Below, piece after piece: positions 44,229 to 52,122 of a stretch of DNA of 64,000 nucleotides. The translations under genes were made by a program, and so were the position numbers. The stretch's first letter is position 1. Each line of letters begins with the position of its first letter. Source of the stretch: Sinomonas albida (lineage in GTDB: Bacteria; Actinomycetota; Actinomycetes; Actinomycetales; Micrococcaceae); contig NZ_SWDW01000005.1 of NCBI RefSeq assembly GCF_004919045.1, positions 62,001 to 126,000 of the forward strand. Reading direction: 5' to 3'. A model generated the notes under the pieces. That model did not search any database. It worked only from the letters and a program-made list of their open reading frames with translations, and had not been told where the DNA came from.

Positions 44229-45393
44229 CCCGTTCGAGCGGGCCGCGCCACCCCTTGAGCCGGAACACCAGGCCCGCGGCAAGCGCGACGAGGACGTGAA
44301 CCGCTAGGAGCCAACCGCCGTCGAGACTGCGGTCCGCGCCGTTCTGCGACCACGCCACCGCGGCCACGTGCCCGGTGTAGAGGGTGAGGGTCATGGCGCC
44401 GGCTCCGGCGAGGGGGATGAGGACGCCGCTTCGCTCGACCATGCGAATCCGCGACACGAGAAGGAACCCAGCGAGAACTGCTGCCGCGGTCCCGATCGTG
44501 TGGACGAGGTCTAGCGTCGTGCCCGAATGGGGCGCGGCCGTCGCCAGCCACCACGCGCTGCCCGTCTGGTCGACGTCGGAGAAGTCGGTGCGGAGCAGCG
44601 CATCGAGCGTGCCGTCGCTCGCCTGCGGGGTGGCGAGCAGGGCCGCGCGCCCGCCGAGCGGGCCCAGCAGCACCCACTCCGCGACCTTCGCGAGCACCGC
44701 CGCGGCCGCGCCGCCGGCGAGCAGGCCGATCTGGGTCCTCCGTTGACGCAGCGGGAGCCTACCGATCCACAGCCCCGCGAGGATGTACCCGAACCAGACG
44801 ATCACGGGGTAGTTCCCGGTGACGCCGACATCGGCCAGGAACGTTACGGGATCCTTCAAATCGAGCCACGCCGGGTTGTGCCCGAGCCGCAGCGGGCTCG
44901 AGCCATCTCGAAGCACGGTGCGCAGCGCGTAGGCGGCGATCGGCGCGAGGAGGATCCACGAGATCGCCAGCGCGCCGAGGGCGCGCTGGCCGAGCCTCAG
45001 AACGGGGATGGCGCACAGGAACAGTGCCCCATAGTCCACGAGGATGATCGAAACATCACCGCTGAGCGTCCCCAGGGAAAGGCCGACGGCGAAGATCACC
45101 GCGGCCCGGAGCGCGAGCCCCAGCCGGTTCCTGGCCGCGGGGACCCTGCCGAGCGAGAGCGAGACCCCTGCCAGGACGGCGAAGAGCGCAGCGGCTCGGC
45201 CCGAGACCAGGAGTCCGGCCCACGTTGGCACTGGATGGCCGGCGGCATCCGGAGAGATGACCGGCAGAATATGGGTCGCCATCATCGCGAGGAGGGCGGC
45301 TCCGCGGGCCATGTCGATGCCGTTGAGGCGTGTGCCGGCGGATGGGCTTTGCATGGTGGCGGGGGAGTCCGGTCTCGTGTACTGCGAGGCCAT
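44098..45393 (-). CDS. Heparan-alpha-glucosaminide N-acetyltransferase-like membrane protein (DUF1624/DUF418 type)
   Basis: 431 residues and about 10 membrane helices. The N-terminal block RLNGIDMARGAALLAMMATHILPV is the DUF1624/HGSNAT signature, and GAGAMTLTLYTGHVAAV near the end fits DUF418. Probably transfers an acyl group to a cell-surface molecule. AAAGGA seven bases upstream supports the ATG. It diverges from the multicopper oxidase; an iron box lies in the shared promoter region. Its C-terminal tail overlaps the TRIC gene. Confidence 0.88.
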   Translation of the reverse strand: MASQYTRPDSPATMQSPSAGTRLNGIDMARGAALLAMMATHILPVISPDAAGHPVPTWAGLLVSGRAAALFAVLAGVSLSLGRVPAARNRLGLALRAAVIFAVGLSLGTLSGDVSIILVDYGALFLCAIPVLRLGQRALGALAISWILLAPIAAYALRTVLRDGSSPLRLGHNPAWLDLKDPVTFLADVGVTGNYPVIVWFGYILAGLWIGRLPLRQRRTQIGLLAGGAAAAVLAKVAEWVLLGPLGGRAALLATPQASDGTLDALLRTDFSDVDQTGSAWWLATAAPHSGTTLDLVHTIGTAAAVLAGFLLVSRIRMVERSGVLIPLAGAGAMTLTLYTGHVAAVAWSQNGADRSLDGGWLLAVHVLVALAAGLVFRLKGWRGPLERVTHAAYRLGIRPRPDDGGATATPEAHPGEARPAPAASTRDAAR

Positions 45394-45518
45394 GGATCGG
45401 TCCTTTCATCTGCGTGCGCACACGTAGTGAACAGTCGGGGGCGCCGGGTCTCGGCGGTCGTGCGATCCTGCGGTTCAACTCTAATTACGCAAGACTTTGT
45501 TTGCCCAATCCGCGCCCT

Positions 45519-45537
45519 CATGGTTAGGCTCACCTAA
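45519..45537. promoter_or_regulatory. DtxR/IdeR-type iron box
   Basis: CATGGTTAGGCTCACCTAA matches the DtxR/IdeR consensus (TTAGGTTAGSCTAACCTAA) at most positions, and its core TTAGG-CTCA-CCTAA is a perfect inverted repeat. It lies 47 bases before the multicopper oxidase ATG and 126 bases before the divergent acyltransferase ATG, in position to repress when iron is abundant. Confidence 0.75.
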
Positions 45538-45583
45538 GCAAGGCTCTTCCCCCGCACCGTTCACGCCTTCTTGGAGCACCCCC

Positions 45584-47173
45584 ATGCGCCCCGAAAGTCC
45601 TCCCATCGACCTTCAGCGACGCGTCCGCATCACCCTGGCGGCCGTCGTCGCGGCCGCCCTGGTCGCCGTGGGAACCATCTCCGCCGTCGCCACGGCCCAA
45701 ACGGTTCCCACTACGGCCCAGCAGGAGCAAGGGATGACTCCCGGAGCTCCGCTGGCCGAGCCCGCGGTCGCAGACACCGACCAGGCGGAAGTCACGCTTG
45801 ATGCGACCAAGGCGCGGGTCTCGGTCTCCGGGAGGGAGGTCTGGGGCCAGGCGTACAACGGCGCGCTCGTCGGCCCGACCCTGCATCTCGAGCCGGGGAG
45901 GACCGCCACCATCACCCTCCACAACCGGCTCCCCGTGGCGACCAACCTGCATTTCCACGGGCTCCACACCTCGCCGGAGGGGAACTCGGACAACCCGTTC
46001 GTCTGCGTCCCGCCGGGTGCTTCCTACACGTATCGGCTCGCGATCCCCGCGGAGCACCAGCAGGGGACCTTCTGGTACCACAGCCACGCCATGGGCACGT
46101 CATGCCCGCCTCCCGGAACCAGCAGTGACGGCCATGCACATGCGATGTCCCCGGCGCCCTTCACCCCCGGTGACGTCGAGAACCAGATCTTCGCGGGCCT
46201 CTCGGGCGCGATGGTGGTCGGCGACAGCCGAAGCTCCCTCCCCGATTCGGTCCGCGACGTGTCCACGCGCACCATCGCGCTCAAGGACGCGCAGATCGAT
46301 ACCTCGGGGAAGATCGTGCAGAGTACCGCCGGCGCCTCGATCGACTCCAACGCCCCCACCGTGAGGCTCGTCGACGGTCAACTCCGCCCCACCCTGTCCA
46401 TGCGCCCGGGGGAGACCCAGCTGTGGCGGCTCGCCAACATCGGCGCCGACATCTTCTACCGGCTCCAGCTCGACGGCTACGCGTTCAGCGTGCTCGCCGA
46501 GGACGGCAATGAATATTCTCAGAGCGTCAGCGCCGCGGAGCTGCTCCTTCCGCCGGGGAAGCGCTTCGATGTGTTGGTCACCGCTCCCGCTGCTCCGGCC
46601 TCGACGTGGCTGCGAACGCTCAACTACAGCAATGGGCCCCAGGGCGACACGTACCCCGACACCCCGCTCATGAAGGTGGACGCCTCAGGCCCGAGGGTCG
46701 CGCCGAGCGCCCCGCAGAGCGCCCTCTCCGCTGGCACCCCGCTTCGGGGAGCCCCGGCCGATCTGACCGCGGCGCCCATCGCACAACGGCGCACGCTCGC
46801 GCTCTCCGAAGACTCCTCAGGCACCGCTTTCTTCATCAACGGCCGGCGGTTCTCGATGGACCAGCCCACCTTCGATATCGCCGCGAAGCTCGGCACGGTC
46901 GAGGAATGGACGATCCTGAACACTTCGGGAGAGGACCACCCCTTCCACGTGCACACGAATGCCTTCCAAGTCCTCAGCAGCAACGGAGCCCCGGTCGCGT
47001 CCCCGCACCGTCAGGACACCGTGGTCGTCCCCCACGCGGTCAACGGCACGCCCGGGAAGGTTGTCATTCGCCAGGCCTTCAGCGACTACGCGGGCAACTG
47101 GATGTTCCATTGCCACATCGCCGCCCACGAGGACAACGGCATGATGGGCTACATCAGGGTGGTCGGGGCTTAG
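45584..47173 (+). CDS. Multicopper oxidase
   Basis: Exported 529-residue copper oxidase with a signal peptide or anchor (about 12-36, ITLAAVVAAALVAVGTISAVATAQ). All four copper-ligand blocks are present in order: NLHFHGLH, FWYHSHAMG, HPFHVHTNAF and MFHCHIAAHEDNGMM (type 1 Cys, His and axial Met). Activity could be ferroxidase, cuprous oxidase or laccase. The iron box upstream favours a link to iron handling. GGAG lies about ten bases before the ATG. A perfect palindromic terminator follows. Confidence 0.95.
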   Translation: MRPESPPIDLQRRVRITLAAVVAAALVAVGTISAVATAQTVPTTAQQEQGMTPGAPLAEPAVADTDQAEVTLDATKARVSVSGREVWGQAYNGALVGPTLHLEPGRTATITLHNRLPVATNLHFHGLHTSPEGNSDNPFVCVPPGASYTYRLAIPAEHQQGTFWYHSHAMGTSCPPPGTSSDGHAHAMSPAPFTPGDVENQIFAGLSGAMVVGDSRSSLPDSVRDVSTRTIALKDAQIDTSGKIVQSTAGASIDSNAPTVRLVDGQLRPTLSMRPGETQLWRLANIGADIFYRLQLDGYAFSVLAEDGNEYSQSVSAAELLLPPGKRFDVLVTAPAAPASTWLRTLNYSNGPQGDTYPDTPLMKVDASGPRVAPSAPQSALSAGTPLRGAPADLTAAPIAQRRTLALSEDSSGTAFFINGRRFSMDQPTFDIAAKLGTVEEWTILNTSGEDHPFHVHTNAFQVLSSNGAPVASPHRQDTVVVPHAVNGTPGKVVIRQAFSDYAGNWMFHCHIAAHEDNGMMGYIRVVGA

Positions 47174-47207
47174 CGCCCAGCGCCTACCCTGCCCTGCCCG
47201 CAGTACG

Positions 47208-47245
47208 ACGAAGGCCCCGAGATCCGCGGATCTCGGGGCCTTCGT
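47208..47245. terminator. Perfect 38-bp palindrome, bidirectional terminator
   Basis: Arms ACGAAGGCCCCGAGATCC and its exact complement meet at a central GC, so the whole 38 bases are one palindrome. It lies between the multicopper oxidase (+) and tRNA-Ser (-), 35 bases past the oxidase stop and 7 bases past the tRNA 3' end. Confidence 0.9.
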
Positions 47246-47251
47246 GCTGGG

Positions 47252-47338
47252 CGGTGGTGGAGGGATTTGAACCCCCGTTGGCTTTTACACCAAACATCAT
47301 TTCGAGTGATGCACCTTCGGCCGCTCGGACACACCACC
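47252..47338 (-). tRNA. tRNA-Ser (anticodon CGA)
   Basis: Acceptor arms GGTGGTG/CACCACC with discriminator G, anticodon stem CATCA/TGATG with loop CTCGAAA (anticodon CGA, reads UCG), a long class II variable arm as in serine tRNAs, and T-loop GGGTTCAAATCCC. CCA is not encoded and must be added. 87 nt. Confidence 0.96.
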
Positions 47339-47397
47339 AGCAGGCATTTACTTTACCGGGCCGACGCCGGGTGTCCAAACCGGCGCCTTCGGGAGCC

Positions 47398-48264
47398 TCA
47401 GATCGCGGGCCTTGCGCCCTTCGTGTACGCCGTGTGCGTCCAGAGGTGCATGAGGGCGTAGGCACGGTACGGGCGCCAGGGTTCTGAGCGTGCCTCGGCC
47501 TCGCGGGTGGTGATGCCTCCGAGAGCCTTGCGAAGCACGAGGTCTCCGGGAGTGAAGCCGTCGCGGTCGCCGTAGCGGACGGCAAGGTAATCGACGGTCC
47601 AGGGTCCGATGCCGGGCACGGCGAGGAGCTCGGTTCGGTTGGGTGCGCCGTCGGCCTCGAGCCAGGCGCTGGCGAGGGCCTGGACGGTCCGGGCCCGAGA
47701 CGCCGTCAGCCCCACGGCGCTCCTGAGCTCCTCGGCGTCAGCCTCCACGAGCGCCGCAGGCTCCGGGAAGCTCCGCAGGCCCTCGGGCCCGTCCGAGCCG
47801 AAGGCCGCGATGAGCCGGCCCGCGAACGTCCGGCCGGCCGCGAGGGACACCTGCTGGCCGAGGACTGTGGTGACCGCGGTCTGGAACCGGTCCGTTGTCC
47901 CGATCACCCGGAGGCCGGGGCGGATCGAGAGCAGGGGGTTCAGTAAATCGTCTCGGCGCAGCCACTCGCGCACGGGTCCGAGATCGGCGCCGAGGTCGAA
48001 CCAAGTTCGCACGAGCTCAGCGAGAGCGGGGAGCTCCGCCGCATCGGCGGCATGGGCCGTGAATTCGAGGCCGGCCTCGTCGAAGCGCACGGTGATGGCC
48101 CGCCGCCCGCGCGGTCCGTGAACCAGCCTCGTGTGGGTGCGTTCCTCGGAGTCTGTCAGTTCGGCGCCGGGCAGCGTGTGTGCGGCGAGGCTCCCGAGGA
48201 TGGCCTCCGGCTCGAGGCCGTCTGGCGCGTCGATGCGCACCGCGGCCGAGCGGGTTTCGGTCAC
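47398..48264 (-). CDS. alkA: DNA-3-methyladenine glycosylase II (AlkA-type)
   Basis: 288 residues: an N-terminal AlkA domain (about 1-120), then the HhH-GPD fold with TTVLGQQVSLAAGRTFAGRL, the hairpin LLAVPGIGPWTVDYLAVRYGDRDGFTPGDLVLRKAL carrying the catalytic Asp (GDLVL), and WRPYRAYALMHLW. Excises alkylated purines. The GTG start overlaps the TGA of tag (GTGA), so translation is coupled. Last gene of the alkylation-repair operon; tRNA-Ser lies 60 bases beyond its stop. Confidence 0.95.
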   Translation of the reverse strand: MTETRSAAVRIDAPDGLEPEAILGSLAAHTLPGAELTDSEERTHTRLVHGPRGRRAITVRFDEAGLEFTAHAADAAELPALAELVRTWFDLGADLGPVREWLRRDDLLNPLLSIRPGLRVIGTTDRFQTAVTTVLGQQVSLAAGRTFAGRLIAAFGSDGPEGLRSFPEPAALVEADAEELRSAVGLTASRARTVQALASAWLEADGAPNRTELLAVPGIGPWTVDYLAVRYGDRDGFTPGDLVLRKALGGITTREAEARSEPWRPYRAYALMHLWTHTAYTKGARPAI

Positions 48265-48869
48265 GCCCACACGCCCGATGTCCCGCGCCGGTGGCTGTCC
48301 ACGAGATGGGTGTCGATGATCCCGATGGCCTCCATGAGCGCGAACATCGTGGTGGGCCCCACGAAGGAGAACCCCTTCTTCCGCAGCGCCTTCGACAGCG
48401 CGACGGATTCCGGCGAAGACGTCGGGATCTCCGAGAGCGTCCTCGGCGTGGGGGTGGATTCCGGCTGGAACGACCACACGAAGTCGACGAGCCCGCCCTC
48501 GTCGCGCAGCGCGATCGTGGCTTGGGCGTTCTTGATCGTCGCGTTGATCTTGGCCCGGTTCCGGATGATGCCCTCGTTGAGCATGAGCCGCTCGACATCC
48601 TCCTCGGTGAAGGTGGCCACCTTGTCCGGATCGAAGACCGCGAAGGCTTCGCGGAAGGCCGGGCGCTTGCGAAGGATCGTGGACCACGAGAGGCCGGCCT
48701 GGAAGCCCTCGAGGCAGATCCTTTCGAAGAGCCCCTGCTCGTCGCGGACTGGCATGCCCCATTCCTTGTCGTAGTACTCGCGCAGCAGGACGTCGGTGCT
48801 TGCCCACGTGGGCCGCGCGAGTCCGTCCTCCCCGATGATGGTTCCGCCCGCCAGCGGCGCTTCGGTCAT
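48261..48869 (-). CDS. tag: DNA-3-methyladenine glycosylase I
   Basis: 202 residues matching Tag: RPTWASTDVLLREYYDKEWGMPVRDEQGLFERICLEGFQAGLSW near the start and GFSFVGPTTMFALMEAIG at the end, with the terminal His region IIDTHLVDSH. The four Cys/His of the usual zinc snap are only partly evident. Excises 3-methyladenine. The ATG overlaps the alkB stop (ATGA) and its own TGA overlaps alkA. Confidence 0.94.
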   Translation of the reverse strand: MTEAPLAGGTIIGEDGLARPTWASTDVLLREYYDKEWGMPVRDEQGLFERICLEGFQAGLSWSTILRKRPAFREAFAVFDPDKVATFTEEDVERLMLNEGIIRNRAKINATIKNAQATIALRDEGGLVDFVWSFQPESTPTPRTLSEIPTSSPESVALSKALRKKGFSFVGPTTMFALMEAIGIIDTHLVDSHRRGTSGVWA

Positions 48870-49570
48870 GCCCCCGTGTCCTCTCCCGTGGATAGCTGCC
48901 TTGCGGCATCGTTCAAACCTGTAACGCGCAGCGTGATGTTGATCCTCCCGTCCTCGACCCCGCATCCTTCGGGCGCCGTTCCCGGGAGGATCTTGGTGAC
49001 GCCGTGGAAGGCTAGCCTCGACGGACCGCCGAACACGAAAAGATCGCCGGATTCCAGCACGACATCCTGGTACGGGCGTCCGCGCCCCTCCGAGTTGCCG
49101 AAGCGAAACACGCAGCTTTCGCCGATGGAGAGGGAGACGACGGGCTCCAGCGAGACCTCATCCTTGTCCTGATGCATCCCCATGCGGGCGGCATCGTCGT
49201 AGTAGTTCACGAGCGCTGTGTCCGGCGTGTACTCGGTCGCGTCACCGCCGTAGGCCTCCGCCACGGCGAGCCGGCCGACCCGGACCATCCAGTCGGGGAA
49301 GGGCAGCACCCGCCGGCCGTTCACGTCCGTGGCCTCCCGCGAGTACTTGTACGGCTGCCAGTGCCAGCCGAGGCAGACCGTCTTGACCGACATCTCGTGC
49401 CCGCGGACGCTCGCGGCTCGCGGCGGGACGGGCCCCGCGGCCCATTCGCGGAACCGTGCGGAGATCCAGGCCTGCTGTTCGATGGTGAGCCATCCCGGGA
49501 CGTGCACGGCCCCCGGCGCGAGCTCGCGTCGGGGCCGTGACATGAGGTCATCGCCGAACAGCGCCGTCAC
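48866..49570 (-). CDS. alkB: AlkB-family 2-oxoglutarate/Fe(II) DNA dioxygenase
   Basis: 234 residues. Iron ligands HxD in MGMHQDKDE and the distal His in RLAFHGVTKIL; 2-oxoglutarate Arg pair in GRINITLRVTG. Reverses 1-methyladenine and 3-methylcytosine damage by oxidative demethylation. The GTG start (ALFGDDLMSRPRREL) overlaps the TGA of the upstream ogt (GTGA); longer frames upstream are antisense-like. Translationally coupled on both sides. Confidence 0.95.
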   Translation of the reverse strand: MTALFGDDLMSRPRRELAPGAVHVPGWLTIEQQAWISARFREWAAGPVPPRAASVRGHEMSVKTVCLGWHWQPYKYSREATDVNGRRVLPFPDWMVRVGRLAVAEAYGGDATEYTPDTALVNYYDDAARMGMHQDKDEVSLEPVVSLSIGESCVFRFGNSEGRGRPYQDVVLESGDLFVFGGPSRLAFHGVTKILPGTAPEGCGVEDGRINITLRVTGLNDAARQLSTGEDTGA

Positions 49571-50199
49571 GCCGCGACCGCCTCGAGGCGCAGGAGCGAG
49601 GTCTTGGCCTCGAGCCCGCCGATGTAGCCGCCCAAGCTCCCGTCCGAGCGCAGCACGCGGTGGCACGGCACGACGACCGGGAGGGGATTCGTGGCGCACG
49701 CCGTCCCGACCGCACGGACGGCACGGGGATTGCCCACGGCCCGCGCGACCTCCGCATAGCTTTCAGTGCGGCCGAACCCGATGTCCTTGAGGTGCTGGAT
49801 CACGGTCCGGCGGAAGCCGTTCGAGAGGCTCAGATCGAGGGGGAGATCGAACGCCGTGCGCCGGCCGGAGAAGTACTCCTCAACCTGACGCGCAGCCTCG
49901 CCGAGGCGCTCCGGCGATTCGAGGATGCGCGGACTGAGCCGCTCGGCGAGGGTCGCGAGCACGGCCTCGTGGCCTTCGCGCTCGTAAGCGACCCGGACCA
50001 GCCCGCGCTCCGTAGCCGCGAGCAGGAGCCGCCCGACGGGCGTCTCGACGATGCGGTACGCGACGTCGAGCAGCCCCTCGCGGGATGCGCGTTCGGCCAG
50101 AGCTGCGTGGAGGCGGGTGAGGGCGCCGGGTTCGATCGTGATGAGCTCGGGAGCCAGGGCGAGATCGACAGCGCCGATGTCGGAGGGGGTGGAAGTCAT
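49567..50199 (-). CDS. ogt: Methylated-DNA-protein cysteine methyltransferase (first copy in ECF operon)
   Basis: 210 residues with an unusual N-terminal extension of about 45 residues before the Methyltransf_1N-like region, then the DNA-binding domain FRRTVIQHLKDIGFGRTESYAEVARAVGNPRAVRAVG and the acceptor motif VVPCHRVLRSDGSLGGY. Direct suicidal repair of O6-alkylguanine. No AraC or Ada metal-binding domain, so it is Ogt, not Ada. The ATG overlaps the sigma gene stop by 4 nt. Confidence 0.95.
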   Translation of the reverse strand: MTSTPSDIGAVDLALAPELITIEPGALTRLHAALAERASREGLLDVAYRIVETPVGRLLLAATERGLVRVAYEREGHEAVLATLAERLSPRILESPERLGEAARQVEEYFSGRRTAFDLPLDLSLSNGFRRTVIQHLKDIGFGRTESYAEVARAVGNPRAVRAVGTACATNPLPVVVPCHRVLRSDGSLGGYIGGLEAKTSLLRLEAVAA

Positions 50200-50729
50200 G
50201 CGCTTTCTCCTTCGGATGCTGCGGCGGAGAGGGCCGCTCGGAGGGACTTGAGGCCATCGGCTGCCGCGCGTCGTGCGGCCGCGGGTGAGCCGCCGAGGAT
50301 GGCGGCGATCTCGTTGTAGGGCAGATCGGCGAGGTACCGGTACGCGATCACGCGTCTCTGCTTGTCGGGGAGTCTGGCGACGCGTTCCCAGATACCGTCC
50401 CCTGAAGCGTCTGCGGCAGGATCGCCCAGACCCGCGGGCGGCGCGTGCGCTGTTCCGTGGGCCGGGTGCGCGTCGGGAAACTCGGCCACGGGAACGGGCC
50501 GACGGCTACCCGACCGCACCGAGTCGATGCTCTTGCGGTGGGCGATGGTCACGAGCCAGGCCTCGGTATTCGCGTCCGGCGGCAGCTCGGGATACGCCCG
50601 CAGCGCGGCGAGGAAGGTCTCCTGCCACACGTCGTCGGCGTCCGCAGGCCCCACGACAGCGCGGCACACGCGCAGCACAGTAGCGCCGTGAAGGTCCACG
50701 AGTCTTTCGAAGGGCTGTTTCATGTCCAT
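50196..50729 (-). CDS. ECF-type RNA polymerase sigma factor heading the alkylation-repair operon
   Basis: 177 residues. Sigma-70 region 2 (VLRVCRAVVGPADADDVWQETFLAALRAY, then AWLVTIAHRKSIDSVR) and region 4 (LPDKQRRVIAYRYLADLPYNEIAAILGGSPAAARRAAADGLKSLR). No anti-sigma gene is adjacent. It overlaps ogt by 4 nt, so sigma and repair proteins are made together; self-activation is likely. ATG 50729 or 50723 (no strong ribosome site). A second ogt ends about 40 bases upstream. Confidence 0.92.
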   Translation of the reverse strand: MDMKQPFERLVDLHGATVLRVCRAVVGPADADDVWQETFLAALRAYPELPPDANTEAWLVTIAHRKSIDSVRSGSRRPVPVAEFPDAHPAHGTAHAPPAGLGDPAADASGDGIWERVARLPDKQRRVIAYRYLADLPYNEIAAILGGSPAAARRAAADGLKSLRAALSAAASEGESA

Positions 50730-50772
50730 CACTGTGTAGACGCCGCGGGGACCGGAAATGTGAGGTCGGGGA

Positions 50773-51273
50773 TCAGAACAATCGGGCGGACTTCGTCTCC
50801 GGTGGTTCCTCGAGTTCCAGCAGGAACCGCTTCCGGTCGAGGCCGCCCGCGTATCCGGTCAGGCTCCCATCGCTCCCGATCACCCGATGGCACGGGACCA
50901 CGATGCTCAGCGGATTGTGGCCCACGGCTTGGCCGACGAGCTGGGCCAGGCCTCGCCCGCCCATCCGGTGCGCAAGCGCGCCATACGTCGTCGTTTCCCC
51001 ATACGGGATCTCGGCGAGCATGCGCCAGACGGCGAGCTGGAAGTCGTTGCCGCGCGGCGCCGTCGTCAGCTCAAAGGCGCGGCGCTCGCCGGCGAGGTAT
51101 TCGCGGAGTTGGCGAGCGGCGTCGTCGAACGTTGAATCGCTCTCGACGCGCTCGCCAAAGGACTCCTGCTTGGGGAGCGTCCAGTGGCCCGGGAAGTAGA
51201 TCGCCGTGAGCGCATCGCCCTCCGCGACGAGCGTGAGCGGGCCCAGGACAGTGTCCGCCTCGGTGTGGCGCAT
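50773..51273 (-). CDS. ogt: Methylated-DNA-protein cysteine methyltransferase (second copy)
   Basis: 166 residues, the usual Ogt length: N-terminal domain, then GNDFQLAVWRMLAEIPYGETTTYGALAHRMG and the acceptor site IVVPCHRVIGSDGSLTGYAGGLDRK. It differs clearly from the operon copy in its N-terminus, so it is a paralogue rather than a recent duplicate. ATG 51273 or, three codons earlier, 51282. Same strand and 43 bases upstream of the sigma gene; it may be the first gene of the same transcript. Confidence 0.94.
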   Translation of the reverse strand: MRHTEADTVLGPLTLVAEGDALTAIYFPGHWTLPKQESFGERVESDSTFDDAARQLREYLAGERRAFELTTAPRGNDFQLAVWRMLAEIPYGETTTYGALAHRMGGRGLAQLVGQAVGHNPLSIVVPCHRVIGSDGSLTGYAGGLDRKRFLLELEEPPETKSARLF

Positions 51274-51361
51274 GCCTACCATTCCATCACGCGGAAGCTT
51301 GCACGCGGGCCGGTTGTCACCACGCCCGTGGGGCCACGATTGCCCGGCCGACAACGCGAAC

Positions 51362-51844
51362 TCAGCGGTGGGCGGCGAAGAATTCCCGCAGCAGTTCGCC
51401 GGATGCGTCCGCGAGGACCCCGCCGTACACCTCCGCGCGATGGTTGAGCCGCCGCTCCCGCAGGACGTCGAAGACGCTGCCGGCCGCGCCGGCCTTCTCA
51501 TCCCACGCGCCGAACACCACACGCGGGATGCGCGCCAGCACGATGGCCCCGGCACACATCGCGCAGGGTTCGAGCGTCACCACGAGCGTGCAGTCCTCGA
51601 GCCGCCAACCGTCACCGCGTTCGTTCGCCTGCAGCGCCGCGGCAGCCGCGCGGATGGCGACCATCTCAGCGTGTGCAGTCGGGTCGCCCAGCGCCTCACG
51701 CTCGTTGCGGCCGACGGCGATGACCTCGCCACCGGGACCCGCGACAAGCGCTCCGATGGGGACGTCACCGGTGCCCAGGGCATCCCGTGCCTCCGCGAGA
51801 GCGCGGAGCATCCACGCCTCATGCTGCGGATCCGGGGCGGTCAT
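51362..51844 (-). CDS. tadA: tRNA-specific adenosine deaminase (TadA-like)
   Basis: 160 residues with the zinc deaminase motifs TAHAEMVAIR and LEPCAMCAGAIVLARI. Converts A34 to inosine in tRNA-Arg(ACG); a nucleotide deaminase role cannot be excluded. Start MTAPDPQHEAWM. It lies 88 bases upstream of the second ogt on the same strand. Confidence 0.92.
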   Translation of the reverse strand: MTAPDPQHEAWMLRALAEARDALGTGDVPIGALVAGPGGEVIAVGRNEREALGDPTAHAEMVAIRAAAAALQANERGDGWRLEDCTLVVTLEPCAMCAGAIVLARIPRVVFGAWDEKAGAAGSVFDVLRERRLNHRAEVYGGVLADASGELLREFFAAHR

Positions 51845-51906
51845 GGCTCCATGATAGGTTCGCGGCCGGCCCAGCCCGGGCGCGAACCATCGACGGGTCA
51901 CCCCTG

Positions 51907-52071
51907 TCAGATCACCTGTGCCCACACCGCTACGGTCGCCAGGATCACCCCCGACGACACGAGGAACGAACTCCACCGCGGGTTGGGCCATTTCGCGGCC
52001 AACCAGGTACCCAACAGCGCCCCAGTCGCTGCGGTGGAGTATGCGAGCAAGGAGACCATGAGCGTCTTCAT
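51907..52071 (-). CDS. 54-residue two-helix membrane protein
   Basis: Starts MKTLMVSLLAYSTAATGALL, with helices at about 3-22 and 33-52 (SSFLVSSGVILATVAVWAQ) separated by a Trp/Pro loop. A perfect AAGGAGGTG lies eight bases before the ATG, the best ribosome site in the region. It is located between the LuxR gene and tadA on the same strand. No family recognised. Confidence 0.75.
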   Translation of the reverse strand: MKTLMVSLLAYSTAATGALLGTWLAAKWPNPRWSSFLVSSGVILATVAVWAQVI

Positions 52072-52122
52072 GACGCGCCACCTCCTTACCGAGGATGCGG
52101 CTCAGTCTACGTCTCTAGGGGC

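Noticed and set aside
47252-47338. tRNA-Ser as an attachment site for a mobile island
   Set aside because: No integrase, direct repeat of the tRNA 3' end or foreign composition was found beside it.
47398-48909. 503-codon frame running through tag into alkA
   Set aside because: The N-terminal part is a shifted reading of tag. AlkA homology begins at the GTG at 48264, where the GTGA overlap lies.
49567-50199. Ada regulator
   Set aside because: No N-terminal four-cysteine zinc domain or AraC domain; only the Ogt acceptor domain with an uncharacterised extension.
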